Positions 34,004-46,900 of a stretch of DNA of 64,000 bases are shown here, piece after piece (positions within the stretch are counted from its first letter, which is position 1; the number at the start of each line of letters is the position of its first letter). The stretch lies in assembly GCA_034509495.1 (NCBI GenBank), contig CM067514.1:10326165-10390164 (forward strand). The letters run 5' to 3'. The notes beneath the pieces are model-generated. The model was not told the origin of the DNA, searched no databases, and was given only the letters and a program-made list of their open reading frames with translations. The DNA comes from Acestrorhynchus altus (taxonomy: Eukaryota; Chordata; Actinopteri; Characiformes; Acestrorhynchidae). The position numbers were made by a program, and so were the translations under genes.

Positions 34004-37000
34004 ACTGCAGCACCACTAACCAATTCCCATGGCAGATGACCACATGTTTTGTTATTTCAGCTTATTTCAGTATGCTATTTGGTGTTGTTTCACACCATGG
34101 TTAATAATGAATAAAGAATAGTGAGGTTATTCAGTTCTGCAGACTGCTTGCATTTGCAGTAGGCAAAGAGACAGTATTCAATAATTAACAAAAGAAGGGC
34201 ACTATATTTTCAATGTTTATGGACACCCCATCTAATGAATGCATTCAGCTATTTTGCACCCATTGCTGACACAGATGTGTAAATGCACACACACACATAC
34301 AGTTCTAGTTCCTCTAGAGAAGTACTGCCAATAAAGTAGGACTTCTAGGAATTTTGCTGGCATTTAACATTCCTTGATCCACAGTGTGAAATGTCCTGGG
34401 AATAGGTCATAGAATCAGTTTGGCACATCAGCGTAGAAGGGAGTGCATCTTAAATGTATTTACTTATTCAAAAAAAGTGAACAGTTATAAAAAAAAATAA
34501 AAAAAAAATAGGGAAGAATAGGAGTAGAAGAGCAGTCAGACAGCAATGGAATATTGAACTCAAAAGTGATTCTTCCTTGAAGCTTAACGAAGCACTTGTA
34601 GATAATGTAGAGTTATATTTCAATATGTGACCGCATTTCTGTTACAAGAAACTGGGACATTTTTTGGAAAGGATTTATCAAGGAGCTAATCTTATCCGAT
34701 TTAAAATTAGACTGGTATTGGCAATATTTATTGAGCTACACATACAAAAATAGTGTCTCTCAGTATGGTGTCAGGTATTACGCAACATGCCTGATGTCTC
34801 AGCATGGTGTTATAGAGGTTCCTAATGGTGTCCTGCAATAATCCATCCCATGCACTTTAAATATTCTCAGTCTGTTCTTGCTGATTTTGTGATAGGGAGT
34901 GTTGATAGCATGTCCAATAGTATACCATATATTTTCATTGGGGATAGGTCTGGCAATCTAGCTGTTGGATTAGTACACACAGTGGTTTTTTGTTCATCTT
35001 CACTAAGACAAAAGTGGGACTCGTTACAGTCATCATAATGGTCTGCATACATGTATTCCTGAGTTGTGCAGCCGTCTGCCAGTGATACTGGCACTCACAG
35101 AATGACTCACGTGGAGCGTCACTGCTTGCTGAGGATTCACATTTGTGGCTGTAGGGTCACTCCACACATCGCGCCATCCGTTGGTTTTCTCTGGGGTCTG
35201 AGATCCTTCATGTCACTGATGCATGCCATCTTTTATGCACTGCCAGCAACTGCATGTTATGGTAATGTCTGCATGGCTGTTATAATGTGTAATATTTCAA
35301 GATCATTGTGCTTTCTGGAGCTCTATGAAGCAACTCCTCTGCAAAGTGTATGATGAAGTCTTTCAACTTCTGAAATCGCTTTCAAACTCTTTTCCAAGGC
35401 ATACTTCACTTGCAAAGGATGCTAGAAACACAACAGCATGAGTCAGAATTAAAACCATGTACAATGGGATGACCTTATATTTTCAGTTATGTACAGACGT
35501 AAGGCCTGTCCTTGCTTACATCACATGTGCAGGTGACATTGACTGATCAACATGCTCATTTCTTTGGGATTTTATTTATTACATTTTTTTTTGCAGAATT
35601 AATTTTGATTGAGATTACACGGGACCATACAATTGGTTATAACCTGTTCAGCAAAAAAAATCTTAAAAAAGCTCTTTTATGTTGTGAATATGTTTTATAA
35701 TTAAGGTTGGACCAGTTGTGGTGATGCAATAAGTCTTCACTGCCTTACATTCCTTGATGAAAAAAGCAGAATAGTAAGAACTACTGAAAACCCAAACACT
35801 GGTAAAGTATGTGCAGTGCGTGCAGCACAAATAGTATCTCTCTTAGTAAGTAGTGTAGTCTCTCTACCTGAACCATTTGTTTTGATTATTTCTCTTAAAT
35901 CTCTTCTTCCTTTGAACATAATGTTGTCCAGAATTATAGTACGCAGGATATTGGATACAAGGCTTTGATCTTGTGGTCTTGATAAAGTTGGTTTGGATGA
36001 AATGAAAAGAGTAAGTTGCTGTAGTGCAGGTGGGTGGTAGTGCAATATCGTTTCCGTTCCTGTCTCTCTCTCTCTCCGAACACCAGTGAGATCTAATCGA
36101 GATCTGTGAAAGGCCTTGACAGACCCAGCTAATCTTTTTCAGAGTAGCTCTAATAGACTCCATGAGATGGTTGGCAAGTTCAGTATCAACTCGCACCCGT
36201 TTACCACTCTGCTTTCCCTTTTGCCTGTCTTTTGTCAACAGATATAATCCTCCATAGGCTTTGTTCTACACTGCACAGAGAGCTTCTTTTTAAAACATTA
36301 GAAATTGCAGTAATTAATAAAAAGACGCATCTGCATAAATATTGATGTCAAAGTATTTTCACTGTCAGCCCTACCTAGATGCAGCATTTTGCTTTCATAT
36401 TAGAGCAGTCAAAATCTCTAATTTTAATTCAATTGCATTCTCTACCATTATAGAGCAGTGGTTTAAGAAAGGTATTGTTTAGAATTATACAGCTTCAATA
36501 TTGCTCTCAGTTAGTGCAATAAGATTATAGTGGTTGACATTCTGATGCTTATCACATGCTTATGTGATATTCATTTGTAGATGACCATGTGGTTTGTACA
36601 GAGAACTTGCTGGTTTGATTGTTTATTTCTCTGGTTTCTTATTAAGTTTGTTTTATTTAATAGTCATACAGGGGGTTGTAACATGAAGTAGTACTAAATT
36701 AATTGAATTTATATTAATTTTTTAAAAATAATTGTTAATGCTGTGTACATTAGCAGCTTCTTAGATTGTTAGTCAGCTTCTGATTCACCAGCACCATCAC
36801 AGTTATTAAAAAATAATCTACAAAAGATTGGATTTTGAATATTAGTTGGTTAGTGGGAAAATATTGCTGTTTTACACCTGTATTTGTTTACAAGCAGATC
36901 TTGACCAATGCAGCATGGTGGATGCACAGCTTAGCCTGATTGTACAAAAGGACCTGTAACATAACTATCTGAGCATATTCAACCATTGTAGCTCAATTCA

Positions 37001-40000
37001 ATCTAGCTGTACTGCACTTGAAACTGTTTGTGAAGTGGTGGTGAATGAGTTTTCAGTGTCACAGGAGGCTGTTACCATGGTAACTTGGTTGACTGTCTCT
37101 AGGAATAGGCCTTGAAAATACCCCCCTCACTGGAGAAGGGAGAGTCTGGTAGAGTCTAAATTAAGGAGAAAATTGGCTAAATATGTTTTAAAAAAGCTTG
37201 AGACTCTGTTGTATTGTAGTAATTTCACTGCCATAAAAGTGTTGAATTTAATTTCTTACCTCTACTCTCCTTCCAGCTTCTAAGGGTTAAATGGTTCAGT
37301 GTAGAGCTGAGACTGCATGGCATTTTAATGCCACTCGCACACATACAATGAACGTTATTAACATGGCAAAAGAACAACTATTTCCCTTTTGGACTGGACT
37401 TCAGAGCTAAACTGAATGACTTTGATTTGTTCATAATGCTTTGTTGTGAGAAACATGGCACATGAGCTGTAATAAGCAAGCCTTTACAAAACCACACAGC
37501 AGTCTGTCTGCTAATCGCTGTTGATGCCCCCCCCTCCTCCTCCAACATTCCCAGCATGTTATTTGTGCTGTTCTTTAACACATTTGTTATTACAGCCTTT
37601 CAGCTGGCCACAGTCCACACTTGGAGATAGCAGTGTGAGGATTCAGTTGGGATTAGCGAAGGATTTTCTACTTTATTCCTGTGATTGCTAGTAATGAAGT
37701 GTCACAGACATAATATACTATAATTTTATTATACAAATGCATTTGCATAAAGGGGAGCTGAAGATCAAAATGGCTTTTGAGGTGAATGAAAGATGAGCAT
37801 CGCTGAAGAGGCTTGATGTGTATCAGCCTGCCCTATTCATGAAACAGATTAATCCTGTTAATTATTTTAAACATTTGCTAAGTAGGTAGCCAAGCTGTAC
37901 ATATTTTCATCTAAGCTAGGTTTTGACATAGTTAGACTAGAGTGAGAAAAGATCTAGGAATGCAGTCATTGACGAATCTCAGTCATCTCAGTTCAGTGCA
38001 CTATATATGAGTGGCATTTTAAATAAATATTAAATAAATCTTAAATCCAGACAACCAGTGGTGAATGGTGACTATTATGTTGTTTTATAATGTTGCAGTT
38101 GGTAAAAACATCATTCCATATTGCACAGCAGTGTGCAAGCTTTGGTGGAATGTGTTGCCATGGTGACAGCATGGTGGCTTTCCTGCTCATGTCTTTGGAA
38201 AATTTGGGAAAATTTAGATCTCAATATTCCAATGATGAGATGGTGCACTGTTGTTGCTGGTCCATTGGTACCTCTCAGTTAATGAAAGAAAAACTCACAA
38301 TGATCACAGAAATAACTTGAATCTGACAAAAGTAATAAATAAAAATTCTATGTAAATGAAATGAACAAATGAAAATCCAGCATTTCATTTTGAACCGTGG
38401 TTCAACAGAATTATTTAAAAAAACTAAACTCATTAAAAAGCCTGGACAAAAATGATGGTACACCTGAAAATAATGTGACCAAAGGGACATATTAAATCAA
38501 GGTGTGTCCACTAATTAGCATCACAGGTGTTTACAATAAAGAAAAGAACACTGTTCTGGGGCTGCTTTCCTGCATTTGCACAGGATGTCGTTAATCTGTG
38601 CAGGGTACAATGAAATCTCAAGACTATCAAGGAATTCTACAGAGAAATGTGCTGCCCAGTGTCAGAAAGCTTGGTCTCAGTCGCAGGTCATGGGCCTTGC
38701 AGCAGGATAATGACCCAAACACAGCTAAAAACACCCAAGAATGGCTAAAAGGAAAACTTTGGACTATTCTGAAGTGGCCTTCTATGAACTCTGACCTAAA
38801 TCCTATAGAACATCTTTGGAAGGAGCTGAAACATGCCGTCTGGAAAAGGCACCCATCAAACCTGGGACAACTGGAGCAGTTTGCTCATGAGGAGTTCGTA
38901 AAAATACCTGCTGAGAGGTGCAGAAGTCTCATTGACAATTATAGGAACCATTTGATTGAAGTGATTGCCACAAAACATTGTGCAACAAAACATTAAGTTA
39001 AGGGTTCCATCATTTCTGTCCAGGCCTGTTTCATGAGTTTATTTTTAAATATGGTTTCAGCATTGTTTTCACAATGTGTGTATATATGCAATAGTCACAT
39101 CGCAGGATGTGCAATATTTTGTGCAATATAACATTTAAAAATATAATATAAGGAAATTCACACTGTTTTCATTTTCATGACATATCTTCCAGAGAGAGTT
39201 CCCATTGGCCCAAAATGGTTTATTGTACTCCAATATAGGATACGCAGAGTGCTTTAAAAAATGAATTAATTAATTCATGTCGTATGTTGGATCATTGGAA
39301 ATTATAAGGTCCTAAACCTGAAAAACACATCAACGTATAACAGTCAGTGACATATCTAGTTATTAACTATAATGTATCCAGAACCTCCAGGATGCCTCGA
39401 GTGACATCTCAATAAATTGGTCCACCAAAACTCTAAATGGAAGCTTATCCATTAGATAAGCTCACTTAACTGCTTTAAGTGCTTGGATGTTTATCTACCT
39501 AAATTATGCTCCTCCTGGAACATAGTCTGGGTGTGTTTTTTACTGCTATTGTTTTTCCAATGAATTTCCCTCTAAGGGATCAATAAAGTATATACCAATC
39601 AATCTACCTGGATACCACAGGGGGGAATAAAATCCCAATTGCTTAATTTTCTGTTGGGTGATTTTGAACAAAACTGAATAATGAAATAAAAGTACTCTGA
39701 TGCCATCATATTTTCCAGTTCTGTAGAACTCACCAATAGAAAAGCTTGCTTGGCTGTATTTAAAAAAATGTATTCCAGAAAGAAAAATCGCAATTGGACA
39801 ATTTTTTGGGTGTTAAAGAATTTTAATTTCCAAGCAATTTTTAATGAAGAGACAAGAAGTTGAAGGTGTAAGGTTCTTACAGCTGAAAAACAATGAATCT
39901 AAACTGAATATGCTAATCTAAAAATGACTTTTTAAATTAATTGTGATATGACTTTAAATGAATTAATAAATCAAATGTAATCAAGGTAGTCAGTCATTTT

Positions 40001-41619
40001 GCTGATGCTTCAAAGCAAATTACATTAATGTTGAATTAATATTAAAATGATGTTGATGGCAAGAGGTGTGGGTAGAAAGGATGACACAAATATGTGGTGT
40101 GAGAATAGTGAGTGAAGAGGTGAATTTAAATGTTCTCACTGATGCTGTATTGGTTACGTATTTACTGCTGGGTTTTTTTTGTGACCTGCATTTCAAGGTG
40201 AATGCTAGTAATCAAAAGAAAATGAGCAAGACTGATTTCAGGTTAGAAGCAGTTTTAGTCTGTTTTTTTTTGGCTCTGCACTTGGAATCAAAGCCACAAG
40301 TCTGCTCAAAAAACTGCTGGGTATGACGCACAATCATAATGTCAATTACCAAGTGATTGCATTGACACATTCATCTATTGTTAGGCACTACTGCTATTTG
40401 TTTTCATTTGTTCTCTAGAAATGGTTACATCTAGAGTTCTTCTCTAAGTGGTCAGCATTTTGTTTAATTAAAAAATGACACAAATTTTTGTGTATTTTAT
40501 GCCAAAAGCTCTGAAAATTGAAACCCTGATTGTGGTCAGCTGAATATTTCATATTGCTCTGCCATCACTGCTGCCCATACCATCATGCTTGCTGCTCTGC
40601 TGAATGACATAAAATGTCTGGTTTGACATGTACCATCTCCTATTATACCAGCGCAGAATTGGAGCTAGACCTTCAATTTGGACTATGAATCTCATATGTC
40701 AGAAAATTCTATGCAACAGCACTGCTTTTTGCTAGAGCCCTAATGAGATTTCTGTTTGTCTGTCGCTGCTGAGCCAATGCTTGGGTACATAAACAGTTTC
40801 AGCTGTTCTATGTACAGATGGTTTAAAAGCTTGTAAAACACATTAACATGCTTTCTCTATCACACAAAAACCTTATATCTCCAGAATGGTGGCTTTAGAG
40901 GAGGAAGAATAATAACTCCTTATCTTTTATTGGAAGTTTTCTATTCATTCATTCTGTTCATTCATTATAATATTATGATATTCACATATGAACAACACCT
41001 GCCAGATCATATTACATTAAATGTGAAAACTGACAAAAATGCAGATGCAACCTACCAAATGTTATATCCCTTGACATTTGCCATATTCAGTGGAAGCTAA
41101 AGAACTGTGCACTGACCTGTGGGGCACACATGATTTCTGTCAGAGTCACTTGCTGTTTACACAGACAATACTAGCCAGATTCCACCAGTGGCAATCATTA
41201 CCACCCACTGCTTTGTATACTGTGGGTGGTAATACCTTCTATGACATATCTGTGGTATACATGTCACACTGTGGATTGAGGAATGTTAAATGAAATGTCC
41301 CACCGACCTGACACTATCATGCCTCACATGATGAGTGGGCCAGTGTTCTACCTTACTAACAAGGTAACACCTCACCTCACAACTTATACAGGTGTAAGCA
41401 TCCTCATGCTGTCCTCTGATGTAGCACCAATGACTTTTAGCATCTTTTTAGCATCTTTCAGTGAAGAGACTGAAATTTGTTTAAAATGCCACTTTTATTC
41501 ACAGCCAGTCGCTTATAACAATTTTCCAGAAGGTCTAAAATGACATCTCTTTGAATTGGTCTTACCCACTTGAAAATAAAGTTGAACTGTTTCATATCAG
41601 TGTACAATCTGATGGCAAA

Positions 41620-41672
<53 letters not shown>

Positions 41673-43916
41673 CAAATTCTCATAGGAAAGATCAGCACTT
41701 AGCCAAAATTCTTATGTGACATGGAATATTCATGTTGCTTTGCCTGTTCACCTACAGGTCATTGGAAATTAACAGGAGGAGAATGAATGTATCTCTGTCT
41801 GTCTCTTGTGTAAAGTTCCTAAACAGAAAGCTCACTTGGTTCTATTTAATAATTTAACCAGTTCTCTGTTGGCTGTCTCAAGACTTAAATCTTTAATTTC
41901 CAAGCAAATTTTAATAAAAAGTCAAGAGGTTGAAGGTGTGCAAGGCTTTTGGACTCTCACAACTGTAAATCAACACAACTAAACTGAAATGCACATAAAA
42001 AAAGCTTTAAATGAGATCAAAAATCAAAATGTAATTAAAAACGTAATCAATTTCTTGCAGCTTCAGAGCAATTTACTTTATAATATAATATTATTATTTA
42101 AATTATTATTAAAATCATGTTCATTAGACAATGTTTGCAGAAAGGATGATAAGTGTGAGAATATTAAGGGTAGAGTTGAATTTAAAAGTTAACATCTTAC
42201 TGATGCTGTATTTACTGCTGTGTATTTTGTGGACCTACATTTTAAGGTGAATGCCACTGATCAAAAGAAAATCAGTACAACTTATTTCAGGTTTACAGCA
42301 GTGTCTGTCTATAGGTTTGCAATTGGAATGGAACCCAGAGTTCTGCTTAAAATACCACTGGGTTTGACGTGCAATCATGACATTGATTTCCAAATTATGT
42401 TTTCTTCTATTGTGACATACTATAATTTGTTTTCATTTGTTCTTTATGAATGGCTACCTCGGAACAAATGAAATGGTCTCAAGAGGAATTGGTACATATG
42501 TGACTAAAAGAGCTTTTCAGAATTCATCCTAAATTAAAGTCTATAAAGTAGATAAGGATAACCAAATCAAACCAATGACACAAAATATTATATGTTCTCA
42601 TTTATTTGTTGAAGAAAACAATCCAGTATTGTATATGAGTGGCAAAAGTGTGTGAAACTTTCGTATAATTTTGAAGGTAAACTTCAAATTGTTTTAAAGA
42701 ACAGGGATCTGATCTTCACAACATGTTTGTGGAAGTGTATGATGGCATTAACAAAGGAGATTTCTGTGGCCCTTAGAAGTTGTTGACGCTCATCAGACTG
42801 GATAAGGTTCCAACAATCCACGCATTACTGTCCTTAGGATTTGTTAACCTTAACGATAACCTAAACTGAACCATTATCCTAACTCTAACCCTAAATTTAA
42901 CAATAACAACTTCACACTTTAGTTGTATATGTACACCTATTTTGATATCTTGTTGAGTGTTTAGCACTCTGTTTCATTAAAAAAATGTCTACAAAAAAGT
43001 TATACCCAAAAAAGTAAGGCAGTGGTAGAAGACAGAGAAGGTCTTTAGGGTCTCCTCACTACAAGATTACCACACATCTAAACTGCTCATTTTAAACAGC
43101 TAGCAGCTTATTTGTATGTCCCTTGCTATTAGCATCACTAGTTTTAAATTAACCAATGTGACAAAGCTTCAGAATTAATCGATTAATCAAAATATAATGC
43201 ACAGATCAATCAATTTGCTGCAGATTCAAAGCATGCTGCATCAGATTAGACAGACATCAAATTAGTATTAAAACAACGTGCACGGGAAGAAGGTGTTGGC
43301 AAGAAAGGTGATGGAAAGAAAAGAGGTGTTAGAATAGTGAAGGAGGATTTAAATGTTCATGTGTTGCTGACGCTGTATTTATTGCAGTTTTTTGTGGGCA
43401 CTTGCATTTTTAAGGTGAATTGCTGTAATCAGGAGAAAATGAGAGTGACTGATTTCAAATTTACAAGTATTTCATTCAAATGTTTGGTTCTGCGCTTAGA
43501 GAACAAACCACTGGATGTGACATGCAAACATGACATGACAAGCAGATGACATGCATTTCCAGATAAGTATGATTGTCATGTTCTTCTCAGGAATTGAAAT
43601 GATGATGGATAGGAATAAGGGGCCTAAATGATTTTTTTAAATCATAAAATTACACAAAAATCTGGATGTCATTGGCAGATGTGATGACAGCTGATGTTCT
43701 TGAGGCTGCCAATGACACCAATGACCAAGAACGTTGACAGGAACCCAGTCTTCTTTCCATTTTGCTTTGTTGTCTACTAGTCATATATCAAACATTGGGC
43801 AGTGCATTGGACAGTTATCCACTATGCTAGCCTGTGATATGTAATTTTTGGGGTTAAAAATAGGAGTAAGGAGTCAAGATCTGAATTATGCTAAAGGATG
43901 GTGTCCTGTGCTGCTC

Positions 43917-43987
<71 letters not shown>

Positions 43988-46900
43988 TGAGTTAAACTTT
44001 AATTTAATGGAAATTATTGGGCTTCAAGAAATTATAGTCCAATTATAGTCTGATGGATTGGCTGGATGTCCTGTTTTGAGTGGTAGTTGCGAGCTAGCAT
44101 AGTGGATAACATCATTGTCCAATGGACTGTCCAACAGATTAGTTCTCCATGAAGGAGGAACATACCATTGTAAGACTACCACTGCAAGGCTGAGTTCATG
44201 ATTTCTCACAAGTATTTTGCATCACCCCAGCACTGGAAATCATACTGCTAAAAGATGGATAAGGAACTAAATGTCACTAATGCATGGCTAAATCATGTTT
44301 GTTATTGAAAAAAGAAAAAACAAAATCAAGGACTTATGTGAGGCTCTCTGGAACTCTTAAATGAAGGTTCATCTTTATGCTTCACTGCAATTAGAATAGC
44401 AACCAAGTTTATACCCTCATATACTGTATTGTGGGACTTAAATCCCTGTTAAAAGCCAGTATTTTTGGCAGCCTCAGAGAAAACTCTCAGCACTCAGTTT
44501 TCTTTGAGAACATGATTACACTGTCTTTCTTGATTAGTGTAATTCTGATATGCTGTAAATGAAATTAGGCTTCATTTATGTTCAAATTGGCCATCGTTTT
44601 CTCTGGATTTCGTATCCCAAATACTGTCCATGTGCATACCTGGAAGAAAGATAAAAAGACAAGGTTTCCCATGAGATTTTCTTCTAGATCTTCAGAGTTC
44701 AATTATGCATTTTTGGATAATGGCTCATTTTATGATTAGGTTCTTCTACATGGGTCAACATTGACTTGACTATGTTCACTTGCTACTTAACATATCGACA
44801 ACTTGCCAAGTGTCATTTTATTTACATTATTCTCTTGTTGTAATGTTATGGCTTTTCAGTGTTTGGTTCAACAGGCATGCATGTTTTTCTAACCCACTTC
44901 CCACTTTTCAATCAAGACTCCCCCCTGCAGTGTTCACTCTCTGTCAAAGCAAAAGTTTCTCTCTTTGCTTGTAGTAGGAGAACACGCTTTGTAGCACTTT
45001 TATTTTTTTTAGATTGTAGATATTTTGCTTTCATATTCCATCACTGTTTCTATGAAAGAGACCCTCAATCATTTGTCTCTTTTTAATGCTTATAATTAAC
45101 AGTAGAGTTAAATGTCTGTAATAGAAAGATTAATGTTCTGTTTTCTTTGATGTTTTTTTTCCTCGATCCCTGGTAAGTACACATTATACTGTCATGAGAA
45201 GTGCCACCCTTGCTTTCCATAGAGCAAACATCAGTTTTTGCAGTCATTATACTAATGAGATGCTTGTAACAGCAGGCCATTCCGTGCAGCCTCCTCCAAG
45301 AGATCAAAAGGGAGTTTTAGTAAGGCCATGAATATTCAGATGAGCTGCTGGCAGGAGTGGGCGAGGTTAGGAAATGAGGAAACGGTCAGGGGTTACTAAA
45401 GTGTGGAGCTGACAACCCATGATTAACTGCTGAGATTGGTTTGCTCTGGCCCAGTTTATATGATTAAATTTATATTTATGTGAAACCAGTGTTTTATCTC
45501 GTCAGTTTTTTCATTCTCTCATACATCACTGGTCCAATTCTGTCTGCCTGGTCTGCATATACACAGATTTTAATCACATTTGAAGTGCAAATAGAAGACC
45601 TTGACCCTCACCAGTCTTAAAATGAAATATTAAACACAGTATTAGGTGATTAGATTTTGTTCCCATTCTTCTTTGAAGTGAGGGCAGAAGATAAGTTCAG
45701 TATCATGTGTTGAGTGATGTATTTTGACTGATTAGTGTAGGTCTGTGAATTGCAGAACATTTAAATCATTCCAGCTGGCTCAACATGAACAGGACTCTGA
45801 CCTTTTCTGTCTCTTACCATTCTCTCTTGATTGTAAGCATTGATTGTAGTACACTACTTATATGTTTTAAGAAGACCCTTGCAATGATATCACTTTGTCT
45901 TTACTAAAGAAACACTGTATATATACAACATTTTGTTGTGCCTTGTGTCTGAGAGGAAAATGGAACTGAATTAACTTTCTATTTCAAGTGATTTTGACCT
46001 TATTATGGGTCGCAATCTGGGTCACTGCTCATAATATATTGTGTTCTGTTTCTGTTATTCGCAGAAGAACCACAGACATACAGAGCTGTGACAACTGAGG
46101 AAGAGGATGAAGATTGGGATGAAGTCCCAGACTACAGTGCTCTGAAACTCTGCAAAGAGCAGGTGCACTTGTTCTCCAGCTCTTCAGCAGGCAAGTGATA
46201 TTGAGTTAAACCAGTGTTCTCTATTTCTTTGTTTTTCATTTCCAGCCTTGACATCTAATGAAGTGTAATCCGATTTAAAATTTGCATGTTTAAAATTTGT
46301 CGCAGCTCCAGATTAATTTAGCCTGAATTCCCTAGACAATTTTGGCAGCGTGGAATGGTTTGAGGTGGCATGTCCTTGTTTACCTTGTAATCTCCTAGCT
46401 GATGATTTTTGAGAACTACTAGAAAAAAACAAGGTTTGTCATCTTTTCAGACGAGGAGTTGCCACCCATTAAACACGGTGAAGCAGTCACAGACAGGCGC
46501 AGCACCTTCCAACCTCATTTGGCCCCTGTAGTGACACCTAAACAGGTATGTTTCATGTGCATTACTCTGTCAGTAAGTCCCTTTTTCCAGTCCAAGGTCT
46601 ATGTTCACTTACTTAATGTTACACCAAATTCAAATGTACCCATAGCTTGTCTAGTCCTATATAAATGCAATAATTAATATGACATCAATTGCATTGTCAA
46701 TCATGAGCTTGAGCAATGAACTGTCTAACAGTGGAACTTTGTTCTCTGGAATGTTAGTGCTATACACAATACTTTTGGGATGAGTTGGGGAGTTGAGGAT
46801 GAGGTGAGGTTATGATCATCCATCATCCTGACCTCACTAATGCTCTTGTTGAATGCGATCAAACACTCACAGCAGTTCTCCAAAATCTAGAATAAAGCCT

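Larger units (their letters stand above)
36240..38369. other. impact intron 5, middle: unique-looking sequence with two X-box-like palindromes
   Basis: No gene or clear repeat is seen in 2.1 kb. It contains the palindrome at 37071 and a related one at 38154, listed separately. Confidence 0.4.

Noticed and set aside
33735..34104. Cys/Val and His/Thr repeat proteins
   Set aside because: Frames through the (GT)n microsatellite.
34850..35353. Open frames of 62-95 codons on both strands
   Set aside because: No domain; the DNA resembles a decayed DNA-transposon remnant.
42844..42906. Possible interstitial telomeric repeat (ctaaccctaa-like)
   Set aside because: Only one near-consensus unit; the rest is loosely similar, not a tandem TTAGGG array.
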